NCBI GenBank assembly: GCA_030754035.1
Contig: JASMBC010000003.1
Coordinates: 1 to 64,000 of the forward strand
DNA: 64,000 bases
Reading direction: 5' to 3'
DNA from: Arenicellales bacterium
Lineage (GTDB): Bacteria > Pseudomonadota > Gammaproteobacteria > Arenicellales > UBA868
In this document: in pieces, positions 27,475-35,236 of the stretch
How positions within the stretch are numbered: position 1 is the first letter of the stretch
How the letters are laid out: each line of letters begins with the position of its first letter
The notes under the pieces: model-generated
Databases searched by the model: none
What the model was told of the DNA's origin: nothing
The model's input: only the letters and a program-made list of their open reading frames with translations
Position numbers and translations under genes: made by a program

Positions 27475-27909
27475 ATGTTTTGGAGATTAATAAATCCGCT
27501 TACCATAGCGATTGCAAAATCGCCTCTGCATTTCTTGATCAGTCAGAATCTTGTTGTATTGAATTTTGTAGGAATCAGAACTGGTAAAAACTATGCACTT
27601 CCAGTAAGTTATTTTGAGGAGCCAGAGGGAAAACTAAGTTGTGTAACAGATAGACGAAATATCTGGTGGAGGAATCTTCTTCAAACATCTAGCATCAAAA
27701 TTTTGTACAAAGGTAGACTAACTGATGCTCTAGTTACCGTTGAGCATGAGAATAATAGGATAATTGCCGATCAACTAGAAGCCCTTTGTTCACACAGCAG
27801 AATTGATGGATATTTTGCTAAAGTCGGTTATGAAAATGGCAAGCCAATACGAAAAGATATAGAGGAAGCCGCCTCAATAATGACTTTGATACAACTTTCT
27901 ATATATTGA
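27475..27909 (+). CDS. Nitroreductase/quinone reductase family (deazaflavin-type split barrel)
   Basis: A 144-residue protein resembling the PF04075 split-barrel family (nitroreductase family deazaflavin-dependent oxidoreductase). Evidence is the SPLHFLIS opening, GIRTGKNYALPVSY and RRNIWWRNL. Members bind F420 or a flavin and reduce quinones or nitro compounds, but F420 use cannot be judged here. The gene is strongly AT-rich compared with the backbone and lies between repeat copies 2 and 3. The ATG at 27475 has no clear ribosome site. Confidence 0.7.
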   Translation: MFWRLINPLTIAIAKSPLHFLISQNLVVLNFVGIRTGKNYALPVSYFEEPEGKLSCVTDRRNIWWRNLLQTSSIKILYKGRLTDALVTVEHENNRIIADQLEALCSHSRIDGYFAKVGYENGKPIRKDIEEAASIMTLIQLSIY

Positions 27910-27944
27910 ACGTTTTGATCAAGGTTGCAGTTTTAGCGGGCTGT

Positions 27945-27974
27945 TGGGAATAAGATAGCGGTATGAAGTATCTG
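27945..27974 (+). repeat. Dispersed cassette-region repeat, copy 3 (right half only)
   Basis: Only the distal half is present: GGGAATAAGATAGCGGTATG followed by AAGTATCTG. The ATG opens an eight-codon frame (MKYLFAIS) whose stop is followed at once by the GAGGAG ribosome site of the GFA gene. Confidence 0.75.
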
Positions 27975-28001
27975 TTTGCCATATCTTGAGGAGACATGGA
28001 A

Positions 28002-28415
28002 ATGAAAATCGATGGAGGTTGTTTGTGCACGAACGTCACCTATGAGGCAGAGGTGAACCCAGAGAGAGTTGTTATTTGTCATTGCACGGATTGCCAGACC
28101 CACTCTGGAACCGCATACGGGGTCGTTGTGGGCATCATTGACGAGTGCTTTCATCTATTGAGCGGCACCTTGAAGACCTACGAGAAAATTGCCGAAAGTG
28201 GAACGGTCAGAGCGCTCGCATTCTGCCCAGAGTGTGGCACCCGTATTTACGCAAAGACGGTTGGAGAGGGTTCATCCCTCTTCGGATTGCGCGTCGGAAC
28301 TGTACGCCAACGCGCTCAACTAATACCTAAAGCCCAAGTTTGGTGCCGATCAGCGCAAGAGTGGGTGGGCGACTTAACATCGATTCCAAAATACGAAAAA
28401 CAGCCAACATTGTAA
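28002..28415 (+). CDS. GFA family (CENP-V/GFA zinc-binding) protein
   Basis: A 137-residue protein with the zinc cysteines of the glutathione-dependent formaldehyde-activating (GFA) fold: GGCLCTNVTY, CHCTDCQ and CPECGTRIY. Most members have unproven chemistry, often glutathione-adduct binding. The GAGGAG at 27988-27993 is well spaced for the ATG at 28002 and too close for the ATG at 27996 in the ORF track. It lies between repeat copies 3 and 4. A second, unrelated-context GFA protein is encoded at 56281-56691. Confidence 0.88.
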   Translation: MKIDGGCLCTNVTYEAEVNPERVVICHCTDCQTHSGTAYGVVVGIIDECFHLLSGTLKTYEKIAESGTVRALAFCPECGTRIYAKTVGEGSSLFGLRVGTVRQRAQLIPKAQVWCRSAQEWVGDLTSIPKYEKQPTL

Positions 28416-28461
28416 TAAGGCCAGCTCCTCACTAGCACAAGTGGTAACCGCTAACTAATCC

Positions 28462-28510
28462 AACCTCTCCACCAAATCCTCCGCTCTTAAGTGATAGGGT
28501 AGCGGTATGG
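28462..28510 (+). repeat. Dispersed cassette-region repeat, copy 4 (variant)
   Basis: AACCTCTCCACCAAATCCTC matches the left half of copies 1 and 2; the middle differs (CTCTTAAGTGATAGGG); the end TAGCGGTATGG matches again. It lies between the GFA and SnoaL-like genes, so the repeat is diverging but holds its position. Confidence 0.7.
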
Positions 28511-28562
28511 CTTACGGAGCGGTGAGTTTGAAACGCACATTGGTAACAGTCAGGAGAAAATC

Positions 28563-28943
28563 ATGTCTCATCCTATAACTATAGAATATCTCGATGAAAT
28601 TTGTCAGGAATTTAACCGGCAAGACGTGGATGCGATTCTTTCCCACTTTGCCACAGACTGTGTCTGGCTGATGGCACGGGGTCCCAATTCACCGGAGGGC
28701 CGGCGCTGTGTCGGGAAAGAGGAGATTGGCACTGTTCTTAGAAAGCGCTACGTCGAGATTCCCGATATGCGCTGGGAAGAGATGCGCCATTGGGTATGTG
28801 ACGAAACCAAGGCCATTTCGGAATGGGTCGTACGCGGTACACCAGGAAGCGGAGAGGCATTTGAGTATCTTGGTTGTGATCTTTGGGAGTTTAAAGATGG
28901 CTTGGTGACTAAAAAGGACACCTACTGGAAATCTATTTCATAA
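28563..28943 (+). CDS. SnoaL-like / NTF2-fold protein
   Basis: A 126-residue cone-shaped NTF2-like protein of the SnoaL polyketide-cyclase type: an N-terminal helix EICQEFNRQDVDAILSHFA and a C-terminal DLWEFKDGLVTKKDTYWK are typical. Such proteins act as isomerases, cyclases or binding proteins; no substrate can be named. A CAGGAG ribosome site precedes the ATG at 28563. It lies between repeat copies 4 and 5 in the accessory region. Confidence 0.82.
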   Translation: MSHPITIEYLDEICQEFNRQDVDAILSHFATDCVWLMARGPNSPEGRRCVGKEEIGTVLRKRYVEIPDMRWEEMRHWVCDETKAISEWVVRGTPGSGEAFEYLGCDLWEFKDGLVTKKDTYWKSIS

Positions 28944-28966
28944 GGCCCGTGACAATGGAGTAGGCG

Positions 28967-29010
28967 TTAGTCTCCCCGCCAGATCCTGTGCTCTTAAATG
29001 CGCATAGCGC
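28967..29010 (+). repeat. Dispersed cassette-region repeat, copy 5 (degenerate)
   Basis: GTCTCCCCGCCAGATCCTGT resembles the left half of the repeat, and GCTCTTAAATGCG matches the middle of copies 4 and 6. The conserved distal end is lost. It lies between the SnoaL-like gene and the EamA transporter gene. Confidence 0.6.
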
Positions 29011-29144
29011 ATCTGCCGTTACGCGTCTGATGGCTGCCATTTTGAAATCTCACTGTGCCAAAAGTATGCCAAGCGAGAGTTCTCGAGAAAGTTAGGCTGG
29101 CGCTTTGCACGTAGCCGGCTGTGGAAAACGACGGACAAACGTCG

Positions 29145-30050
29145 ATGCGTGATACGGAATCAACCCGCCGGCGGTTCTGGTTAGGTAGCGCCGCTGCCCT
29201 GATGTCGGCCGTTGCGTTTTCGTCCAATGTCGCACTGTCGAAGCTGGCTTATGACTTTGGCACGAATCTGCATGCGCTCAATCTAATCCGGGCTGCTGTT
29301 TTTTTAGGTTGTCTGCTGGTGGCGGTATGGTTGTCCGGCTCTCAAGTTTCTATAAATCGGAATGAACTGTATCGTTGTCTAGCTCTCGGGGTATTGCTGT
29401 GTGCCGAGATGTATCTGTTGTTGGCGTCAATTCTTTTTATTCCAGTCGCTCTGGCAATACTCGTTTTCTATACTTATCCGATAATGATCGCCCTTTGGAC
29501 CTGGCGCACAGGGCAATGCCATTTTTCTTACTTTGGTCTGGGTGTTATGGCACTGGCCTTTATCGGCTTGATTATCACCTTGACTGGATCGGGTAGGCTG
29601 TTGGTAGGCTGGGATGGCAGAAACGGTATTGCCCTTGCCTTCATTGCCGCGATTTGCCTGGCGGCTATACTGCTGCTTAGCGAACGGGTTCTGGCAAGGC
29701 AGCCGGCAAAGATCATGATGCTCTACATGCTGTTCGGTGCAACAGCTGTGGTAGGTTTTGTGTCCTTATTTATCGCCGAGTTAACTTGGCCGGCGTCCCT
29801 CCAGGGGTGGCTGGCTTTGTGCGGCAGTGCCGCCTTGTACGTTGTAGCCACAATGCTGTTATTCAAGGCGGTTGACCTAGTCGGCTCCCTGCAGACAGCC
29901 ATTATCGATAACACCTCGCCCGTATGGGCCATGATTCTTGGGGTCATTGTGCTGGGGCAGTGGCTGACTGCACAGCAGGTGATGGGGGCGAGTGTCACGG
30001 TTGCCGCGGTGATGTTACTGCAGTGGATAGCGCGACCAAAGACTCGGTAG
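29145..30050 (+). CDS. EamA family (DMT) transporter
   Basis: About 301 residues with roughly ten hydrophobic segments and two EamA repeats, the layout of drug/metabolite exporters in the inner membrane. The cargo is unknown. A short basic N-terminus (STRRRF) precedes the first membrane segment. I prefer the ATG at 29145; the GTG at 29121 is the ORF-track choice. It is the last of the small genes on this side of the repeat-bearing region and is richer in GC than the nitroreductase-like gene. Confidence 0.86.
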   Translation: MRDTESTRRRFWLGSAAALMSAVAFSSNVALSKLAYDFGTNLHALNLIRAAVFLGCLLVAVWLSGSQVSINRNELYRCLALGVLLCAEMYLLLASILFIPVALAILVFYTYPIMIALWTWRTGQCHFSYFGLGVMALAFIGLIITLTGSGRLLVGWDGRNGIALAFIAAICLAAILLLSERVLARQPAKIMMLYMLFGATAVVGFVSLFIAELTWPASLQGWLALCGSAALYVVATMLLFKAVDLVGSLQTAIIDNTSPVWAMILGVIVLGQWLTAQQVMGASVTVAAVMLLQWIARPKTR

Positions 30051-30144
30051 ACGTTATGAACTGATACACGAGGTGGACCCGCTCATCTGCCCCCTTGCTC
30101 AGGTATTACCATAAGCGATTAAAGCCGGCGTTCGTCCAATTTCT

Positions 30145-30219
30145 GGGGGGCGTATACGGGGCAACTTCTAACCTCTCCCTTTACCATTGCTAGGCTCTAA
30201 AGTTACGTATACGCCCCCC
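30145..30219. repeat. Perfect 14-bp inverted repeat in a gene-free gap
   Basis: The 349-base gap 30051-30399 has no gene. It holds GGGGGGCGTATACG at 30145-30158 and its exact reverse complement at 30206-30219, separated by 47 bases. A second, shorter inverted pair (ATTGCCCC near 30224 and GGGGCAAT near 30278) follows. The structure could be a small non-autonomous element end pair, a recombination site or a transcribed hairpin. There is no T-run after it. Confidence 0.7.
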
Positions 30220-30399
30220 ATATATTGCCCCTACGGCCTTTCTAAAGTAGTAGCAGATAGGCTCGTCCCTCTCTTCGCAGGGGCAATGCAAATCTCGGGT
30301 TCGTGTAAAACCCCTTAAATAGGCTGATTCTGGTACCCCCTTGAAAGCACCCTTCGTTTGCCCATTCACCTACAAGAAGTGGGGGAGTAGGATAAGGCA

Positions 30400-31455
30400 A
30401 TGAAACGCCTTCTTTTCTTATTGCTGGCGACTACTTTGCTGGTGATTGCTCCGCTCACCACTTTTGCCTGTCCAGAAGGTCAAAAAGCAAATAGCCGGAC
30501 GGGTGATTGTGAGCCGATACCGGGTCGGAAAAAAGCAGACCCTAACAAGATCAAACTAGATTCCTATGATATTGAATCTACTTTGCCGTCAACTGCGTCT
30601 GATTGGAGCAAAAACTCCCTCAAAGTTGACGCGACGTGGTCGTTCCCGGCTGAGGGAAAGCAGCCGTACCCGCTAGTCATCTATCTCCTCTCAAGCGGGG
30701 GGTACTGGAGTAGCTATGATGGGAAATGGATTAAATGGTTCAACAATCAAGGCTTTGCCACCTTATGGGTTGATCAGTACACCGCGCGAGGTATGAGCCT
30801 TAAAAAGGGTCTTGGTACCAAACAAAGTGGAATGTCGGATGCCTCCTATGTGAGCGATGCGTATGCCGCGATTAGAACAGCGAAAGCCGATCCGCGTATC
30901 GATCCCGAACGCATTGTAACTTTTGGGATGTCTTGGGGCGGTGGTGTGCAAATGTATTTAATGAGCCAATGGTTTCAGAAACAACTAGGTAATGGCAACG
31001 TCAATATTGCCGGCCATATCGCCTTGGGGCCAGCGTGTTATTTAACGGTTGAAAAACCTAAACCCACTACTGGCAAGATGCTTATGCTGTTGGGTGAGAA
31101 GGATAATTGGAATCAGCCAAAACCGTGCAGGAATTACGCAAAACGCCTACAGCAAGCTGGAGCGTCAATTACAGTGGAGACTGTGAAAGATGCAAACCAC
31201 GCTTGGGATTTGGATAAGACTACGAAGAGCTATCGTGCTGTTGTCTACCATTGCGATATTCGTTTCGACCCTGAAACGATGAACGCAAGAAATGTAGAGG
31301 AAGGGATAAAGGTCAATTTTTCGAGAGATGGTTGGGGGAGTCTTTGGGATAAATGTGAAAAGGAGGCAAAAGTAACCACTGGGGGAACAAAGAAGCAACT
31401 TAACTGGACACGTGAGCGTGTGAGAAAACATCTTGCAGACACGCTTGGTATGTAG
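30400..31455 (+). CDS. Secreted dienelactone-hydrolase-like esterase
   Basis: A 351-residue protein with a clear signal peptide (MKRLLFLLLATTLLVIAP..., cleavage likely near TTFA-CPEG) and an alpha/beta-hydrolase domain of the dienelactone-hydrolase type. The triad candidates are Ser in GMSWGGG, Asp in LLGEKDNW and His in DANHAWD. It is probably a periplasmic or secreted esterase. A purine-rich site (GGGGGAGTAGGATAAGG) precedes the ATG at 30400. Lower GC and the long gaps on both sides place it in the accessory region. Confidence 0.82.
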   Translation: MKRLLFLLLATTLLVIAPLTTFACPEGQKANSRTGDCEPIPGRKKADPNKIKLDSYDIESTLPSTASDWSKNSLKVDATWSFPAEGKQPYPLVIYLLSSGGYWSSYDGKWIKWFNNQGFATLWVDQYTARGMSLKKGLGTKQSGMSDASYVSDAYAAIRTAKADPRIDPERIVTFGMSWGGGVQMYLMSQWFQKQLGNGNVNIAGHIALGPACYLTVEKPKPTTGKMLMLLGEKDNWNQPKPCRNYAKRLQQAGASITVETVKDANHAWDLDKTTKSYRAVVYHCDIRFDPETMNARNVEEGIKVNFSRDGWGSLWDKCEKEAKVTTGGTKKQLNWTRERVRKHLADTLGM

Positions 31456-31622
31456 TCTGAAAGGTATACGGTGTTAGTGACTGTTGGGAATGAAGCAAAC
31501 AGGGCATACAACGTAGACCCTGCACAGGGGGATTTGTCCCCATTCATGACTACACCAGACTTAGTACAGTGCGGTAAAAAAATAGGCAACCACTCAGCAA
31601 CATAACCGGTTAAGTCATCACA

Positions 31623-31659
31623 CCTGAATCCTGCCGGTCATCGACCGGCGGGATTCAGG
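31623..31659. repeat. 37-bp near-perfect hairpin
   Basis: A 17-base arm CCTGAATCCTGCCGGTC pairs with GACCGGCGGGATTCAGG across a three-base loop; only one position is a G-T pair. No T-run follows, so it is a weak case for a simple terminator. A REP-like palindrome, or a terminator for the convergent direction, is possible. It is part of the 538-base gap 31456-31993, which otherwise holds repeat copy 6 and a tiny open frame. Confidence 0.7.
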
Positions 31660-31735
31660 GTATACCCAGATGCCTTAAGATGGTGATGTAGTAGCGTCGT
31701 ATTCCTCCTTTGCGTCTACCTTCCCCACGCTGATA

Positions 31736-31840
31736 CCTAACCCAACCTTCACCCAATCCTCAGCCCATAAATGCGTATATCGAATTAGTATTACCCTCTG
31801 GTCGCCTCTCTGTAACAGGAATAAGATAGCGGCATGAGAC
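31736..31840 (+). repeat. Dispersed cassette-region repeat, copy 6 (long form)
   Basis: It contains the left half (CCTAACCCAACCTTCACCCA), the TAAATGCG middle of copy 5, and the full distal part (CTCTCTGTAACAGGAATAAG then ATAGCGGCATGAG). This copy joins the two half-forms seen elsewhere and may be closest to the ancestral unit. Confidence 0.7.
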
Positions 31841-31917
31841 AGGCGATAGTCATTCTCCTTGTGGGCTTCTTTACTTGGAGCGCGCACAGTTCAGCCCAGA
31901 GCAGGGTCAGGAATTGA
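31834..31917 (+). pseudogene. 27-codon remnant: signal-peptide-like start
   Basis: The ATG inside repeat copy 6 opens a 27-residue frame that reads as a good signal peptide (MRQAIVILLVGFFTW followed by SAHSSAQ) and then stops. It is probably the 5' end of a secreted protein gene whose body has been lost or replaced by the esterase gene at 31994. Expression as a free short peptide is the alternative. Confidence 0.45.
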
Positions 31918-31993
31918 TGGGCAGCGACGGCTTTGGATTCCGCCGCACCGCAATAGGATCATCCAGGGAGTGAGGGGGCTGGAGTCTTGAGTA

Positions 31994-32956
31994 ATGCCGG
32001 GCACTGATCTCGATCCCCAGATGATGGCGGTGCTGGAAAAACAGCGAACGCTGGCAGCCCCTGCCGGCGACCTCGCACAAATGCCGCTGGAGGAAATACG
32101 CCGCTGTTATGAACTTGAACGCAGTTACTGGAACGCCGGCGCACCGGATGTGGCTTCGGTCCGGGAATCTACTATAAAGGGCCCGGTCGGCGATATCGCC
32201 CTGCGTTGTTACTTGCCGACAACCGACTCGCCTTTGCCAGGGCTGGTCTACCTGCACGGTGGTGGCTGGGTCGTGGGCAGCCTCGACAGCCACGACCGGA
32301 TCATGCGCCGCCTCGCCGCCGACTCTGGCACCGCGGTGGTGGGCGTGAACTACAGCCTCTCGCCGGAATACAAGTTTCCTGTCGCCCTCGAAGAAACCAC
32401 GGCCGTGATCGAATACCTCCAGGCCAGTGGTGGGGAACTGGGGGTAGACGGTCGCAGGCTTGCGCTCGGTGGTGACTCGGCCGGGGCCAACATGGCCGTC
32501 AGCGTTGCCCAGGCACAACATGCAGCCAACCCTGGCACCGTCCACTACCTGCTGCTGTATTACGGCGGCTACGGCCTGGCCGACTCGGCTTCCCGGCGCC
32601 TTTTTGGCGGCGCGGACGACGGCATGAGCGCCACAGACCTTGCCTTTTACCGTGACTGCTACCTGCGCAGCCCCGGCGAGGCCAAGGATTCGCGAGTCAA
32701 TGTCCTGGACGGCAATATCGCCGTGCTGCCGCCGGCCTTCATCGGCGTAGCGCAGTGCGACCCTCTGCGTGATGATTCCCTGGCCCTTAAGGCGCTGATG
32801 GCGCGCGCCGGAATCGCCAGTGAACTGCACATGTACCAGGGCGTGCTGCACGGGTTCCTGCACTACGGCCGCATGCTGGATAAGGCAAATACTGCCCTCA
32901 AAGAAGGCGCAGCTGCACTCGGGCAAGCGGTTCATCAGCTTAAAGAAGGTCTTTAG
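31994..32956 (+). CDS. HSL-type alpha/beta hydrolase (esterase/lipase)
   Basis: A 320-residue carboxylesterase of the hormone-sensitive-lipase family. The oxyanion motif YLHGGGWV, the nucleophile elbow GGDSAGAN, and the acid/base region near QCDPLRDD and YQGVLHGF are all present. The protein is cytoplasmic by its N-terminus. It hydrolyses short to medium acyl esters and lies just before the fatty-acid degradation operon, whose regulatory palindromes begin 22 bases after its stop. The long minus-strand ORF over the same stretch is a shadow. Confidence 0.9.
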   Translation: MPGTDLDPQMMAVLEKQRTLAAPAGDLAQMPLEEIRRCYELERSYWNAGAPDVASVRESTIKGPVGDIALRCYLPTTDSPLPGLVYLHGGGWVVGSLDSHDRIMRRLAADSGTAVVGVNYSLSPEYKFPVALEETTAVIEYLQASGGELGVDGRRLALGGDSAGANMAVSVAQAQHAANPGTVHYLLLYYGGYGLADSASRRLFGGADDGMSATDLAFYRDCYLRSPGEAKDSRVNVLDGNIAVLPPAFIGVAQCDPLRDDSLALKALMARAGIASELHMYQGVLHGFLHYGRMLDKANTALKEGAAALGQAVHQLKEGL

Positions 32957-32977
32957 TGGAACCCTTGACGCCATCTA

Positions 32978-33011
32978 TTACGTTAACGTAAACTAACTGA
33001 CGTTAGCGTAA
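32978..33011. promoter_or_regulatory. Two LiuR-like palindromic operators before fadD
   Basis: TTACGTTAACGTAA (32978-32991) is a perfect palindrome, and TGACGTTAGCGTAA (32998-33011) is a close second copy, spaced 20 bases centre to centre (two helical turns). They resemble operators described for LiuR-type MerR regulators. A LiuR-like gene is the second gene of the operon they precede, so autoregulation and control of the whole beta-oxidation operon are likely. Confidence 0.65.
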
Positions 33012-33060
33012 TAGCCAGCCCAACCCCGCCAGAGGTGGGCTAAACGACAGGGAGGATCGC

Positions 33061-34755
33061 ATGGAGCAATCAACACCGGCCTGGGTAGCCCATTATCCAC
33101 AAAGCATCGACTGGCAAGCGCCACTAGAGCGCCAACCGCTTTACCAGACCCTCGAGCAAACGGCCAGTAACTATCGTGACCATCCGGCCATCGACTTCCT
33201 CGGCCGCAAGTTGAACTACGGCGAGTTGTTCGAGCAGGTCAACCATGCGGCCAAAGGCTTGCAGTTGCTGGGAGTAAAGCCCGGCACCCGCATCGGCCTG
33301 TGCCTGCCCAATACACCTTATTCGGTCATCTGTTATTACGCCGCATTGTGCGTCGGAGCCACGGTAGTCAATTACAACCCACTGTACGTCGAGCGTGAAC
33401 TGGCCTTCCAGGTGGATGACAGCGGTACCGAAATCATGGTGACCATGGACCTCGAGGCCCTGTACCCCAAGGTTGCCGCGATGCTCTCGCGCACCGAGAG
33501 CCTCAAGAAGATTGTGGTATGCAAAATGGCCGCGGTGCTGCCGTCGGTCAAAGGCGTGCTCTTCAGCGTGTTAAAGCGTAAAGATATCGCCAGCATAGAA
33601 AAAAGCGACGCGGTGGTGCGCTTCGAGGATCTGATGAACAACGACGGCGATCCGACACCGGCCGAAGTGGATCTCGACGAAGGTATCGCAGTACTGCAGT
33701 ATACCGGCGGTACCACCGGCCAGCCCAAAGGTGCGATGCTGACCCAGGGCAACCTCTCGGCCAACGTCGCCCAAATGACGCTGTGGTTCATCGGCCTGCG
33801 GCCTGGCGAGGAGAAAGTGCTCGGCGTACTGCCACTTTTTCACGTTTTCGCCATGACCTGCGTGATGAATTTCGCAGTTGCCAGCGGTGCCGAGATGATC
33901 CTGCTGCCACGCTACGAATTAGAGCAAACGCTGAAAACCCTCCACAAGACGCACCCCACCCTGTTTCCGGCGGTGCCGACCATCTATACCAGTATCAACC
34001 AGGCGCCGACCTTGTCGAAGTATGACCTATCGTCCATTCGCTACTGTGTTTCGGGCGGGGCCCCGCTGCCACTGGAGGTCAAAAATACCTTTGAGAAACT
34101 GACTAAGTGCCGACTGGTCGAAGGCTATGGACTTAGCGAGACAGCGCCGGTTGCCACCTGCAACGCCATGGTGGGTGTCAACAAGGAAGGCTCTATCGGC
34201 CTGCCGGTGCCCCGCACTGAACTATCTATCCACGCTCTGGAAGAACCCCAGAATGCATTGCCCTCGGGCGAGCGCGGTGAGGTCTGGATCAAGGGTCCAC
34301 AGGTGATGAAGGGCTACTGGAATCGTGAGCAGGAAACCGCCGATAGCCTGCAGAACGGCTGGTTCCGCACCGGTGACGTGGGCTACATGGACGAGGAAGG
34401 GCACTTTTTCCTGGTCGACCGGATCAAGGACCTTATTCTCTGCGGTGGCTACAACGTGTACCCGCGGATGATCGAGGAGGCCGTCTACCTGCACCCGGCT
34501 GTGGCGGAAGTTACCGTTATCGGCATTGATGACGCCTACCGTGGGCAGAGCCCCAAGGCATTTATCAAGTTGAAGGAAGGCGCCAGTGTCACCGAGGACG
34601 AGATGCAAGCCTTTCTTGCCGACAAAATCTCGAAGATCGAGATGCCTTCCACTATCGAGTTTCGTGATGAGCTGCCCAAAACCATCATTGGCAAATTATC
34701 CAAAAAAGAACTGGTAGCCGAGGAGACTATGCGAACAAGTGAGCCTTCTGCCTGA
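33061..34755 (+). CDS. fadD: Long-chain-fatty-acid--CoA ligase
   Basis: A 564-residue AMP-forming acyl-CoA synthetase. The P-loop-like motif YTGGTTGQPKGA is near residue 222, YGLSETAP near 357, and the C-terminal hinge GWFRTGDVGY and KTIIGKLSKKEL carry the catalytic lysine. It activates fatty acids to acyl-CoA at the membrane, the entry step of beta-oxidation. A GGGAGG site precedes the ATG at 33061. Its stop overlaps the start of the regulator gene (TGATG). Confidence 0.93.
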   Translation: MEQSTPAWVAHYPQSIDWQAPLERQPLYQTLEQTASNYRDHPAIDFLGRKLNYGELFEQVNHAAKGLQLLGVKPGTRIGLCLPNTPYSVICYYAALCVGATVVNYNPLYVERELAFQVDDSGTEIMVTMDLEALYPKVAAMLSRTESLKKIVVCKMAAVLPSVKGVLFSVLKRKDIASIEKSDAVVRFEDLMNNDGDPTPAEVDLDEGIAVLQYTGGTTGQPKGAMLTQGNLSANVAQMTLWFIGLRPGEEKVLGVLPLFHVFAMTCVMNFAVASGAEMILLPRYELEQTLKTLHKTHPTLFPAVPTIYTSINQAPTLSKYDLSSIRYCVSGGAPLPLEVKNTFEKLTKCRLVEGYGLSETAPVATCNAMVGVNKEGSIGLPVPRTELSIHALEEPQNALPSGERGEVWIKGPQVMKGYWNREQETADSLQNGWFRTGDVGYMDEEGHFFLVDRIKDLILCGGYNVYPRMIEEAVYLHPAVAEVTVIGIDDAYRGQSPKAFIKLKEGASVTEDEMQAFLADKISKIEMPSTIEFRDELPKTIIGKLSKKELVAEETMRTSEPSA

Positions 34756-35171
34756 TGGGTGCTGCGCAGATGGAAGACATGCTTACCGTGACTGGCCTGG
34801 CGCGCGAACTCGATCTAACGCCGCGGGCGATCCGCTTCTACGAGAGCAAGGGCTTGCTCCACCCCCAGCGGGCTGGCACTACCCGGGTTTATACCCACCG
34901 TGAGCGTGGCCGCTTACAGATCATCCTGCGCGGTAAGCGGCTGGGCTTCAGCCTGGCCGAGATCCGAGAATACCTGGATTTGTACGACGCCGACCCAGCC
35001 CAGCATGATCAGCTGGTGCTGCTGCTGAACAAGGTAAGTGAGCGCCTGGCAGATCTCAGGCGCCAGCAACAAGACCTCGAGGCCATTCTCGGGGAATTGA
35101 CTGACATCCGTACCCAGACATTGGCGGCCCTCGAACAACAGCCAATGCGCGCCGTCGGGGCCGATAACTGA
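34755..35171 (+). CDS. liuR: MerR-family regulator, LiuR-like
   Basis: A 138-residue MerR-type protein. The winged helix TVTGLARELDLTPRAIRFYE is followed by RVYTHRERGRLQIILRGKRL and a dimerising coiled coil. The segment LRGKRLGFSLAEIREYL is characteristic of LiuR-type regulators of branched-chain amino acid and fatty-acid catabolism. No metal-binding cysteines are present at the C-terminus, so an acyl-CoA-type effector is more likely than a metal. It is embedded in the operon it probably controls. Starts at residues 5 or 9 are alternatives. Confidence 0.82.
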   Translation: MGAAQMEDMLTVTGLARELDLTPRAIRFYESKGLLHPQRAGTTRVYTHRERGRLQIILRGKRLGFSLAEIREYLDLYDADPAQHDQLVLLLNKVSERLADLRRQQQDLEAILGELTDIRTQTLAALEQQPMRAVGADN

Positions 35172-35236
35172 CCCGCGGCATTTGGCCAAGCCAGCCCCGG
35201 GTAACGCGAACAACTCGCCAACATGGAGTAGCAAAA

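Noticed and set aside
26684-29010. Classical integron attC sites in the dispersed repeat
   Set aside because: A few RYYYAAC-like words occur (ACCTAAC, ATCCAAC), but no matching GTTRRRY partner or long imperfect stem could be paired in any copy. No integrase gene is present in the window.
30279-30330. tRNA-like GGGTTCG stretch
   Set aside because: Only a T-loop-like word is present; no acceptor stem or anticodon arm can be drawn. It is more likely a small GGGTT/AACCC hairpin.
31907-32974. 355-codon minus-strand ORF
   Set aside because: It is antisense to the HSL-type esterase, whose catalytic motifs are intact; no motif is seen in the antisense frame.
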